Source: Massilia sp. W12 (lineage in GTDB: Bacteria > Pseudomonadota > Gammaproteobacteria > Burkholderiales > Burkholderiaceae_D). From it: DNA of 64,000 bases. The stretch's first letter is position 1. Each line of letters begins with the position of its first letter. The notes under the pieces are model-generated. The model had not been told where the DNA came from and did not search any database. It saw only the letters and a list, made by a program, of their open reading frames with translations. Below are positions 1 through 6,115 of the stretch, in pieces. Made by a program: the position numbers and the translations under genes. The stretch is taken from positions 248,001 to 312,000 of the forward strand of contig NZ_CP147776.1 of the NCBI RefSeq assembly GCF_037300705.1, in the 5' to 3' direction.

Positions 1-361
1 CCGCAGAGAAATCGCAATCTTGCATGCTGAACGTACTTGTTTCATCTTCCGCGCCGAAGCGGCAGCCGCTGTACTTTCCCTCGAAAACACAAGCCTGCAG
101 CGTGCAATCCGTCAGGCGCCAGCCCTTCATTTCCCGGCGCGCTTGAATGGTGCATTGCTGCAGCGTCGAAGCGAAAATATTGACATGCGAAGCGCCGCAA
201 AAAATCGCGATTTCACAATCCAGCAGCGTGCAATTGAGAATAAAGTCCTGCGATTTCCCTTTGCCGATTTCAATCCGTTTGCCAACCAGGGTTTGTCCCT
301 TGATGTGATGATGGCCATCGGGGTGATTCGCTAAAAGAAGTTCGCGTTTGGGCTTTTGCAT
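1..361 (-). CDS. Partial gene, low-complexity repeat-like protein, 3' end missing
   Basis: An open frame begins at an ATG at 361 and runs off the left edge, so only about 120 N-terminal residues are seen. An AGAG stretch lies a few bases upstream of the ATG. The product starts MQKPKRELLLANHPDGHH and then has regularly spaced short segments of the type L-x-C-T-L and C-x-F, such as LNCTLLDC, LQQCTIQA, LTDCTLQACVFEG and MQDCDFSA. This spacing resembles a right-handed beta-helix or pentapeptide-like fold. That is an inference from the pattern, and I do not recognise a specific family. It is co-directional with the acetyltransferase gene to its right. Confidence 0.6.
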   Translation of the reverse strand, partial: MQKPKRELLLANHPDGHHHIKGQTLVGKRIEIGKGKSQDFILNCTLLDCEIAIFCGASHVNIFASTLQQCTIQARREMKGWRLTDCTLQACVFEGKYSGCRFGAEDETSTFSMQDCDFSA

Positions 362-447
362 AGGGTTTCTCTGCCTGGATTGTTTGAGAATGTGGCGCCG
401 CCAACACGCCACGCCATCATATTTGCGCGCCGGGCTGCAAGCGCAGC

Positions 448-963
448 TCAGCGCGCCGGCTTGCGCATGACGATTTCGTCCGGCTCCGCCTGAAACCCGG
501 CTGCCTCAGCCGCGCTGGCTGAGACAAAGCCCAGCTTGCGCAATAAGCCAGCCGACCGGTAGTTGGCGGCTTTCAGTATGGCGCAAAAAAGATCAACGCG
601 GTAAGCCGCATGCAGTTCTTGCAGCATGGCGCTGACGGCATTGCTGCCTATGCCCTGGCGCCAGAAGCGGCTGGCCAATTCATACGCCACCAGCGCCACG
701 CCCGACTCCAGCACGGTCGCTTGCACATAGCCGGCCAGCGCGCCATTCGGCAGGCGCACAACCCAGTTCAGCCAGATTTGGCTGCCATCCCGGGAGGCGC
801 GCCGCTCCAACACACGATAGCGCTCGGCAAGCCAGGCCGCAGACGCTGGCGGCGCATTCTCGAATTCATAGATTGCGGGGTCGCTCAGCACCCCGAACAT
901 TTCCTGTGCATGCGCCGCCACCAGCGGCTCCAGGGTGCAAACAGCAGTGTTGAGGATTCGCAT
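448..963 (-). CDS. GNAT family N-acetyltransferase (RimJ/RimL type)
   Basis: This 171-residue protein has the layout of the Acetyltransf_3 (RimJ/RimL-like) GNAT family, which transfers an acetyl group from acetyl-CoA to an amine. The N-terminal strand RILNTAVCTLEPLVAAHA and the segment MFGVLSDPAIYEFEN are typical of the start. The centre GALAGYVQATVL is the usual beta4 region. The acetyl-CoA-binding stretch is ELASRFWRQGIGSNAV, near residues 95-110. The C-terminal NYRSAGLLRKLGF is the conserved N-x-x-S-x-x-x-L-x-K-x-G-F signature. Length is normal. The substrate cannot be deduced. The start is the only ATG before the strongly conserved region. Confidence 0.85.
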   Translation of the reverse strand: MRILNTAVCTLEPLVAAHAQEMFGVLSDPAIYEFENAPPASAAWLAERYRVLERRASRDGSQIWLNWVVRLPNGALAGYVQATVLESGVALVAYELASRFWRQGIGSNAVSAMLQELHAAYRVDLFCAILKAANYRSAGLLRKLGFVSASAAEAAGFQAEPDEIVMRKPAR

Positions 964-1027
964 AAGACAGAAGGGAAATGGTTAAGACGGCGTTCTGGAT
1001 GCTTGGGCTATCTGCGCTGCTGCCTCA

Positions 1028-1167
1028 GGATCAATGGGGATCAATGGGGTCAGGGATCAATGGGGTCAGACTGGGATCAATGGGGTCAGACTGGATTGAT
1101 CCTGGACTTTATTCATCCAGTGATCAATGGGGTCAGACTGGATTGATCCTGGACTTTATTCATCCAG
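1028..1167. repeat. REP element cluster with a 47-bp tandem duplication
   Basis: Four or five head-to-tail copies of a REP-like unit lie here. The unit has the core ATCAATGGGGTCAGACTGG followed by ATTGATCC. The first copies are truncated; the last two are complete. Positions 1074-1120 and 1121-1167 form an almost exact tandem duplication of a complete unit plus the 18 bases TGGACTTTATTCATCCAG. The right copy of those 18 bases contains the last codons and stop of the downstream minus-strand gene (1156-1362), so the left copy is a duplicated gene end. The same family recurs at 1489, 1621, 50194, 51247, 52842 and 53647. Confidence 0.9.
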
Positions 1168-1362
1168 TACTTTTTGCGCGGCCTGCTCAGGCGAAAGTCC
1201 GTCATAAAAATAGTCGGTCAGCAACTCGATTTCTTCTTCGATAAATTCCTGAGCCTGCTCCACGGTCGCGCCGCCAGCCACCAAATGGCCTTCGACTTCG
1301 ATACACCAGTGGATCAGGGCAAGGGTTTCTTCATCGAGCGGCTGCTGTTTTTTGGCCATCAT
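1156..1362 (-). CDS. Small acidic hypothetical protein
   Basis: The product is 68 residues (67 from the second ATG at 1359), rich in Glu, Asp and Gln and predicted helical: QPLDEETLALIHWCIEVEGH followed by EQAQEFIEEEIELLTDYFYD. There is no signal peptide or membrane segment. I do not recognise the family. The even helical pattern and good composition argue for a real gene. Its last codons are inside the tandemly duplicated sequence at 1121-1167, so the 3' end borders directly on a REP unit. Confidence 0.6.
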   Translation of the reverse strand: MMAKKQQPLDEETLALIHWCIEVEGHLVAGGATVEQAQEFIEEEIELLTDYFYDGLSPEQAAQKVLDE

Positions 1363-1488
1363 GGGCTTTCTTGAGGAGAGGAGACTCTCGCATTATCCCT
1401 GCAATCGGGCGCCAATTCAGCGGATTAGCTCACAATTTGACGCGATCTGATAAGCGGTGTGCAGATTCCTTCGTGCTGGGCTTGTTTA

Positions 1489-1649
1489 GGATCAATGGGG
1501 TCAGACTGGATTGATTTTGGTGAGAGTTTGCCAGAAAAGTCATATACGCAGCTATTTGCATAATTGATATATTGGCAATTTTTTTGATGCTGAGTAAAGG
1601 TGGAAAGATAAAAGAATTTCAAATCAATCAAGTCTGACCTCATTGATCC
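1489..1649. repeat. Pair of inverted REP elements around a ~100-bp core
   Basis: A complete REP unit at 1489-1518 reads forward (GGATCAATGGGGTCAGACTG then GATTGATTTT). An inverted copy lies at 1621-1649 (AAATCAATCAAGTCTGACC then TCATTGATCC). The intervening ~100 bases carry no convincing gene. The arrangement is like that around the RAYT gene at 52953-53663, but here the gene is absent. It is therefore either a non-autonomous unit or two independent insertions. The inverted copy abuts the IS256-type transposase remnant. Confidence 0.8.
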
Positions 1650-1802
1650 GATATTACGCTAGGCCAGGGAGAGCAATTTGCTGGAGGTGTCATCGCTTGG
1701 GAAATGCCCCCGGTCTTTGACGATCTTGCGCAATTGCATGCTCTCGATGGCGTTGGTGGTGTAAATGATTTTGCGCACGTCCCCAGGATAAACGAACTGT
1801 CC
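1650..1802 (-). pseudogene. Remnant of an IS256-family (mutator-type) transposase
   Basis: On the minus strand these ~50 codons translate as FVYPGDVRKIIYTTNAIES, then MQLRKIVKDRGHFPSDD, then KLLSLA, a stop, and RNI. This is the well-known C-terminal signature of IS256-family transposases (YTTNAIES followed by LRK-x-x-x-x-RG-x-FPSD). A TAG replaces the codon usually found inside the LA-x-RNI segment, and both the front of the gene and the true C-terminus are missing. The piece ends nine bases from the stop of the Mrr-like gene. It is a dead scar of an insertion at the island edge. Confidence 0.85.
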
Positions 1803-1811
1803 CGTTTTTCG

Positions 1812-2567
1812 TTAATATCGTTGGAGCCATGACTTTATATCGGTAAAATCTTTTAGATCCAGTTGGCTTTCCATTTTTTCGGCCTCCTTCATTGCATCTT
1901 TAGAGAAGAAGCTAGTCGTAACGATGATGCTTTTTGAAGGCTTGCGTATGTGATGGACACCAATTACTTCCCTGATGATAGCAACACCAACTTTATTGTC
2001 TGCAGCATAGCGTTTGCACTCGATGTAAGTTAAGTAGCTGCTAACTGCAGTCCTCACTTGAGCGATGATGTCTCTTCCACCATCTCGGGTTGCCTGAGTA
2101 AGCTCTACGTCAAAGCCCAAGTCTTTCAAAATGCTTGCCACAAGCTCTTCGAATTGCCTTGGCGATAACTCATAGAGCTTCTGCGGATGCTTTTTAAGGT
2201 ACTTTTTTATCTCGTCGTCAATGGATGTGATGACTAACGTAGCCTCGTTTTGAGCTATCGTCTCTGGCTCCGTGTATAGCTCTTCTTCATAATATCCCAC
2301 GATTTCAATGCGAGTCGCGGAGGCGTATAACTTTGACTCTGCATCCTGCTTAGTAGGTAAGCTATCTTCTCCTCCCGTATACCTGTAAAAGCCGTCCTCA
2401 TCTTTGGCCAAGAGGACATAGGCCCAATCCTTGTCGACTGGATCCCTAATGACGGTCCCAGCAAGATCAAGCTCCGTGCTTCTAAACCAAGCTTGCTCGG
2501 GAACGAAGGCAGTTCGTTCGATATCGAGTGAATCGAACTCTTCGTGCGAAATTTTAATGATGCTCAT
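1812..2567 (-). CDS. Mrr-like restriction endonuclease
   Basis: This 251-residue protein has a C-terminal Mrr_cat-type nuclease domain from about residue 135. The helix LSPRQFEELVASILKDLGF is the usual lead-in. The PD-(D/E)xK active site is visible as GGRD (Asp) and YIECKRY (E-C-K) about 17 residues later, followed by KVGVAIIREVIGVHH. Members cut DNA, often modified or foreign. The N-terminal ~120 residues are not recognised and may recognise a target. There is no methyltransferase beside it, which fits a type IV-like or stand-alone nuclease. The gene sits in a low-GC island behind a leader shared with the DUF6602-type gene. The ribosome-binding site is weak. Confidence 0.8.
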   Translation of the reverse strand: MSIIKISHEEFDSLDIERTAFVPEQAWFRSTELDLAGTVIRDPVDKDWAYVLLAKDEDGFYRYTGGEDSLPTKQDAESKLYASATRIEIVGYYEEELYTEPETIAQNEATLVITSIDDEIKKYLKKHPQKLYELSPRQFEELVASILKDLGFDVELTQATRDGGRDIIAQVRTAVSSYLTYIECKRYAADNKVGVAIIREVIGVHHIRKPSKSIIVTTSFFSKDAMKEAEKMESQLDLKDFTDIKSWLQRY

Positions 2568-2589
2568 ATGGAGAGATGACTGGATTTTG

Positions 2590-2713
2590 GACTAACATGT
2601 GAGTTTAGCGGGCACCGTAGGCGATCCGCTGCACGATGGCTTAGGCACGTTGAAAAATGATGACGCATAACACACCTTGAACCCAAACTAAATAATGATG
2701 GCTGATTGTAAAG
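2590..2713 (-). other. attC-like leader before the Mrr-like gene (copy A)
   Basis: Read on the minus strand, this ~125-bp leader starts TTTACAATCAGCC, passes a GTTATGC at 2671-2665, and ends with GCTAAACTCACATGTTAGTC at 2596-2590. That is 22 bases before the ATG. A clearly related leader precedes the next gene (3910-4033). The end resembles the 3' end of integron attC sites (TTAACTC followed by GTTRRRY), with one mismatch in the core. The folded arms are weak, so this is an attC-like remnant rather than a proven site. The 2568-3044 interval otherwise holds only the feature at 2850-2941. Confidence 0.45.
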
Positions 2714-2849
2714 CGCCGCTTTGGAAATGGCAATGAGCATGCGCGTGCCTGCTGATTGCGAAATCTGAAAATTGCGGCGAAATCATCACAAAAATTGAAG
2801 TCGGTGTTTTTACTAATGGACGTAAAACACGCCAAAACAGAATGCCACC

Positions 2850-2941
2850 TTATGTTCGCCATAGCTGGAGTGCAAGGCAGAGCGAAGCAGCGCTTTTGCA
2901 CGTCCGACTTGATGGCGTTGTTACGGGCGTGGTAGCCCAAC
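2850..2941 (-). other. Second attC/VCR-like segment
   Basis: On the minus strand a GTTGGGC core (2941-2935) is followed by CGTAACAACGCCATCAAGTC, close in appearance to the beginning of Vibrio-type VCR/attC repeats (AACAAACGCCTCAAG). The matching VCR-like end, AAGGTGTGTTATGC, lies ~180 bases further on, inside copy A of the leader. The distance is too long for one normal attC site, so this may be two partial sites or a small degraded cassette. The resemblance is from memory of the family and was not aligned. Confidence 0.35.
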
Positions 2942-3044
2942 ATTTCTACTCTTGTTGTTCCAAGGTAAGTCGGTATCGTTGCTTGTGTTGCGAAAGATCA
3001 GTTGATCTTCCAATGCCAATTCACTTTTTTCATGACTCTGTTTT

Positions 3045-3899
3045 TCAGAGGGCCGACAAGTATGGGGGGGGATCATCAGTGCAGGAGTACATGACTTCAG
3101 CAGTCCAATTGTGTATTTCGTTCAGATACTCCCAATACGGTAGCCCTGCGACACGAATTTCCTCGATTGCTTGGCCAAGTAGTAGAAAAAATCTCATAAT
3201 CAAGTCGGGTGAATCTTCAGCTTTTTGGAGCGCAATTCCGCGCGCGTGCATGGGGTTTGGGCACACACCATCATCACAACAGAAGGTTACGAGATATTGA
3301 TCCAATGCGAGAAATACATTTGGCCACAGATGGGCTTCACGAGAAATGACATATTCAAGAACGTGCTCTTGAATAACTGCACCCGAAATGGCCTTCCCAG
3401 TCACTAATACGAAGCTAAAAATTTGATGAAGGTGATTGAATCTATGGTCAATCTTCTCGTTGAAGCGCTTATCGAATGCCCTACCGCGAGCTGAACGATC
3501 GAGTAATTTTACCGACTCCAGGTTATCTAAGGAGTCAAGGATTTTTTTTTCAGAGGTGAGGGACGATTTAACTTGGCCTATTGCAACCACAGACTCACAC
3601 GGGTAGTACCGTGTGCCTCCGGATGTTTCGAAATGCGTGCAGGCAAGCGAATCGGCAATGATTACATCGATTTGTTTGCTCACAGCTCCGCTCGCGTCGA
3701 AAACGAACCCCGTCGATACTTCAAATCGCTTCGGCAAGTAGGATCTAAGAAATGACCGCACCACTTCCTCGCGGTCTGTACCAAGCTCACCTGGATGTGC
3801 AATTAACCGTTCGCGAAGGTCTGCCTTCATGCGATCGGCTGCTGATGCCAGGAGCTTATCGAGTCGAAAATTCGGTGCGGGTAGCTTGGGTTTTGACAT
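3045..3899 (-). CDS. DUF6602-type nuclease-like protein
   Basis: This 284-residue protein starts MSKPKLPAPNFRLDKLLASA. It carries LIAHPGELGTDREEVVRSFL, LPKRFEVSTGFVFDASGAVS and KQIDVIIADS, which I recognise as the DUF6602 type. The order QIDVII, then YPCESVVAIGQVKSSL, fits a PD-(D/E)xK-like core (Asp, then Glu/Gln-Val-Lys), so nuclease activity is plausible but unproven. Such genes are common in mobile and defence-rich regions. The attC-like core GTTGGGC ends only ten bases before the ATG and there is no clear ribosome-binding site, both usual for integron cassette genes. The codon use is AT-richer than in the core genome around it. Confidence 0.65.
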   Translation of the reverse strand: MSKPKLPAPNFRLDKLLASAADRMKADLRERLIAHPGELGTDREEVVRSFLRSYLPKRFEVSTGFVFDASGAVSKQIDVIIADSLACTHFETSGGTRYYPCESVVAIGQVKSSLTSEKKILDSLDNLESVKLLDRSARGRAFDKRFNEKIDHRFNHLHQIFSFVLVTGKAISGAVIQEHVLEYVISREAHLWPNVFLALDQYLVTFCCDDGVCPNPMHARGIALQKAEDSPDLIMRFFLLLGQAIEEIRVAGLPYWEYLNEIHNWTAEVMYSCTDDPPPYLSAL

Positions 3900-3909
3900 G
3901 GATCAAGCT

Positions 3910-4033
3910 GCCCAACGTTTGAGTTTAGAGGGAGCCAATGGCGATCCACTACAATGAACGTTTAATCTGTTTGATGAGCGATAGTGCATAACTCCCCCCT
4001 CAAAAAATCTACATAAAATAATAGCCAATTGTA
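3910..4033 (-). other. attC-like leader before the DUF6602 gene (copy B)
   Basis: On the minus strand it starts TTTACAATTGGC, passes GTTATGC (3992-3986), and ends CTCTAAACTCAAACGTTGGGC at 3916-3910. The 3' core GTTGGGC fits the integron consensus GTTRRRY perfectly, and AACTCAAACGTT resembles the AACTCAAGCGTT of aadA-type attC sites. The opposite arm (ATTAAAC) matches poorly. A possible promoter, TTTACA, 18-bp spacer, TAGATT, lies at the start. It is homologous to copy A at 2590-2713. Confidence 0.5.
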
Positions 4034-4042
4034 AAACAAGCC

Positions 4043-4108
4043 AACGGGGTCAGTTCTAAAATTCCAACAAATTTCTCATGATGTTTGTTTGCTGGAACTG
4101 ACCCCGTT
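4043..4108. repeat. 66-bp palindromic element of a second REP type
   Basis: AACGGGGTCAGTTC (4043-4056) and its exact reverse complement GAACTGACCCCGTT (4095-4108) bracket a partly paired interior (TTCCAACAAA against TTTGTTTGC). It can form a long hairpin. The GGGGTCAG part resembles the REP elements elsewhere in the window, but the rest differs, so it is a related but separate type. A lone half copy, GAGGTCAGTTCTAAC, is at 5847-5861. It separates the toxin modules from the nuclease genes and may also end transcription from the left module. Confidence 0.8.
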
Positions 4109-4139
4109 TTTTCTCAAAAAAACCGTTCCGACCAGATTG

Positions 4140-4346
4140 CTAGGGAATGGCCGTTATACCAGGGGCAGCTTTAGCACGCGACATCTCTGCCAATACACTT
4201 TCGATAATCAAAATATCTTCATGTTCACCGCCTTGTGGATCTTCAGCGGCTTCGCGTTGCAGTTGTTTTATATATTCTTGCATGGCAATGATTGCATTGG
4301 AAATTTGCAATCGGGTTAAATAGATCGTTTTGAATTCGGTGTTCAT
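4140..4346 (-). CDS. Small helical partner of the Tse2-like toxin (putative immunity/antitoxin)
   Basis: Starting at the ATG at 4346, with AAGGAGAG perfectly placed just before it, the product has 68 residues. It is predicted all-helical: IYLTRLQISNAIIAMQEYIK, then an acidic stretch EAAEDPQGGEHEDILIIESV. It follows the larger gene by only 13 bases, and its ribosome-binding site overlaps that gene's stop, so the two are co-translated. Size, helicity and position match the partner in the module at 5035-5747. I infer that it neutralises the product of 4360-4899. The sequence itself is not close enough to Tsi2 to settle this. Confidence 0.55.
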   Translation of the reverse strand: MNTEFKTIYLTRLQISNAIIAMQEYIKQLQREAAEDPQGGEHEDILIIESVLAEMSRAKAAPGITAIP

Positions 4347-4359
4347 GAATATCCTCTCC

Positions 4360-4899
4360 TTAGATTTTTTTACCGTAATAACTAGTGCCAGCACTAATAA
4401 ATTTAAGCGTTAGCACAAGTTGCATGAAGGCATTGACAGGCATTTCCCTTGTCACAGTCAAGGTACAATGCCCTGGCGGAACACCATCATAGATAAGCTG
4501 CAAACCAGTAGGTAGCGGTTGCCCTGATTCAATTTGCCACCAGAATCTTTCGTCGATTGGGTTGAAGTCATTTTTCAAATCTTTGATCTTTGTCTTTTCT
4601 ATACCATCACCCAGATACACAGTGCTTTGAGGAATCATTCGTTTGATGAACAAAGAGATGCCATCGCCTGGTCCGACGACAAAGTTCCCCCACTCCTCTT
4701 GTGGAATTCGCCCTCGTCCTTTAGTTTCTTCAAGACCAATATCTTGCCATCTCAAAAAATCAACCCCCGGTGCATTTTTTCCGCCTGACCTGAATGCCTC
4801 TTCAGAAAGTGGCACATCAGTAGCCCAAAGCAATGTTCCCGGTGTCAGACGCTTGCTTTTGGCGTAGGCATTGACTTCATCAGAAGTGTAATTCGTCAT
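4360..4899 (-). CDS. Tse2-like ADP-ribosyltransferase-fold toxin, divergent copy
   Basis: The product has 179 residues and neither signal peptide nor membrane segment. The early part has TPGTLLWATDVPLSEEAF. The second half has the order seen in Tse2-type toxins: GDGISLFIKR, then FWWQIESGQPLPTGLQLI, then GHCTLTVTREMPVNAFMQLV. In the sister protein (5280-5747) the matching parts are GVSTFDRK, VGVKIPEALAI and NHYTIAPKDDMPLDLFLAWL. The family poisons its own cell unless a small partner binds it. The family assignment rests on this parallel and on memory of Tse2; the functional role is inference. The gene is followed at once by the partner gene at 4140-4346. Confidence 0.5.
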   Translation of the reverse strand: MTNYTSDEVNAYAKSKRLTPGTLLWATDVPLSEEAFRSGGKNAPGVDFLRWQDIGLEETKGRGRIPQEEWGNFVVGPGDGISLFIKRMIPQSTVYLGDGIEKTKIKDLKNDFNPIDERFWWQIESGQPLPTGLQLIYDGVPPGHCTLTVTREMPVNAFMQLVLTLKFISAGTSYYGKKI

Positions 4900-5034
4900 T
4901 CAAGGCTCGTTTAATGTTTAAAGGTAGCTAATGGCTGGCGGTTTTTGTATGATTACTGACATGCCTGCGTTAGTGTTCTTAATGGTGTTTCCTTAATATG
5001 TGCCTGTTATATCTTATTCCGTCTTTTATAGGGA

Positions 5035-5268
5035 TTACATATTCTTTGTTAACTCGTCAAAATCAGGAAATTCAGGATATTCTTTCCAGGCTTCTTTGTA
5101 GGCCATACCCAGTTCTCCAAAAACCTGAGTTAAATCAAGAACATATTGGCCATGGTCTGCACGTTCCTCTTCGCTCAGCGATTCATCATTGTTCAGTCTT
5201 GTAAAATGTTGAATATCGCGGTTAATTGCAAATAGGGAAAGCATTATTGCATTCATTGATATATTCAT
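5035..5268 (-). CDS. Tsi2-like immunity protein
   Basis: This 77-residue helical protein reads MNISMNAIMLSLFAINRDIQ, then EEERADHGQYVLDLTQVFGE, then YKEAWKEYPEFPDFDELTK. Tsi2, the immunity protein of the Pseudomonas aeruginosa toxin Tse2, is also 77 residues and two-helix. As I recall it, Tsi2 has the same layout, with a tail of the form Y-x-x-x-P-x-x-D-x-L. The ATG lies 11 bases after the stop of the toxin gene with AAGGA upstream, so the pair is one operon. The role is to bind and block the toxin (known for Tsi2, inferred here). Confidence 0.65.
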   Translation of the reverse strand: MNISMNAIMLSLFAINRDIQHFTRLNNDESLSEEERADHGQYVLDLTQVFGELGMAYKEAWKEYPEFPDFDELTKNM

Positions 5269-5279
5269 GGTAAATCCTT

Positions 5280-5747
5280 TTATGCGTCAATCAGTTGATT
5301 ATCTAATGATTTTAGCCATGCAAGAAATAAATCAAGTGGCATATCATCTTTTGGTGCAATTGTATAATGATTAGCCTTATCTTTATGGGCAGATTCTTGT
5401 GTAATGGCAAGTGCTTCAGGAATTTTCACTCCCACTGGCAGGCAATACCAGCGAAAACCGGATAAATCTGGATTTTTCCGGTCAAAAGTTGAGACGCCAC
5501 GATAATAGCCTGACGTCGTGCGGCAGCCTAGAACAAATTGCATGCCATCGCGCTCGACAATTTTTACATCCGCAGGGCGGATTTGGCCATTACCGCGATT
5601 GAAACCAGGATTAGGAAAAATCCGAGGCAAGCCTTTCTTTGCGTCAACATCTCTTTGGCCTCGAAATAAGTTGCATGGAACTTTATCATCAAAGTAGAAG
5701 TGCAACTTGTTTTCATTCTTGTAAATATTTTTCAAGTCGTCTGACAT
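5280..5747 (-). CDS. Tse2-like ADP-ribosyltransferase-fold toxin
   Basis: The product has 155 residues, close to the ~158 of Tse2. The C-terminal half has GVSTFDRKNPDLSGFRWYCL, VGVKIPEALAITQESAHKD and KANHYTIAPKDDMPLDLFLA. Tse2 has the same order: a G-x-S-x-FDR motif, a P-x-G-x-x-I-P-x-x-L segment and the HYTI-x-P motif near the end. Tse2 acts in the cytoplasm and stops growth. No secretion domain (PAAR, VgrG, Rhs) is fused or adjacent, so a free toxin-antitoxin use is at least as likely as type VI delivery. The start ATG at 5747 has a weak ribosome-binding site. The assignment is from motif recall, not an alignment. Confidence 0.65.
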   Translation of the reverse strand: MSDDLKNIYKNENKLHFYFDDKVPCNLFRGQRDVDAKKGLPRIFPNPGFNRGNGQIRPADVKIVERDGMQFVLGCRTTSGYYRGVSTFDRKNPDLSGFRWYCLPVGVKIPEALAITQESAHKDKANHYTIAPKDDMPLDLFLAWLKSLDNQLIDA

Positions 5748-6115
5748 AGCGGAAATTAGTGATTTATTGGAGGTTGTTGAATGAATGTTTCAAGAAATGA
5801 AAATAACTCTATCGCCGTGAAGCCAATGGGTAAGAAACGAGACAATGAGGTCAGTTCTAACATTGCAAAATTTAATCTCTCCCAAAAAACAGACCGCCAA
5901 GCAGGCAGAAACCCCAATATACCAAACCCAAACCCGAAGTGACAAAAATCACCGCCAGTTTTGCAAAAATTTTTCCCCCTCCTGCAACAGTCCTATGTCT
6001 TGCCTGCACTGTCAGGCGCCGGGCTTCGCTCAGTACCAGCGTCAGCCTGCGCCGGTACGGAGCGCCAGCAAAACCCGGCTCTCACGCGCATTTACCAATC
6101 CGCGCCGCCTTCACA
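5748..6115. other. Intergenic region between toxin module and aceE
   Basis: These ~370 bases hold the presumed promoter region of the toxin module at their left and a half copy of the second REP type at 5847-5861. The right part is pyrimidine- and C-rich without a credible gene. The change to GC-rich coding sequence at about 5990-6116 marks the right edge of the island. Confidence 0.6.

Noticed and set aside
610-1146. 178-codon plus-strand frame over the acetyltransferase gene and REP cluster
   Set aside because: It is a shadow of the minus-strand GNAT gene, and its end is translated REP sequence with no protein character.
1425-1643. 72-codon minus-strand frame between the inverted REP units
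   Set aside because: Both its ends are REP sequence and there is no ribosome-binding site or recognisable protein.
2641-2943. 100-codon minus-strand frame upstream of the Mrr-like gene
   Set aside because: It spans the attC-like leader and VCR-like segment; composition and lack of a ribosome-binding site speak for non-coding DNA.
4140-5747. Type VI secretion effector locus
   Set aside because: The toxins look like Tse2, but no VgrG, Hcp, PAAR, Rhs or other secretion gene is within the window, so delivery by type VI secretion is not supported here.
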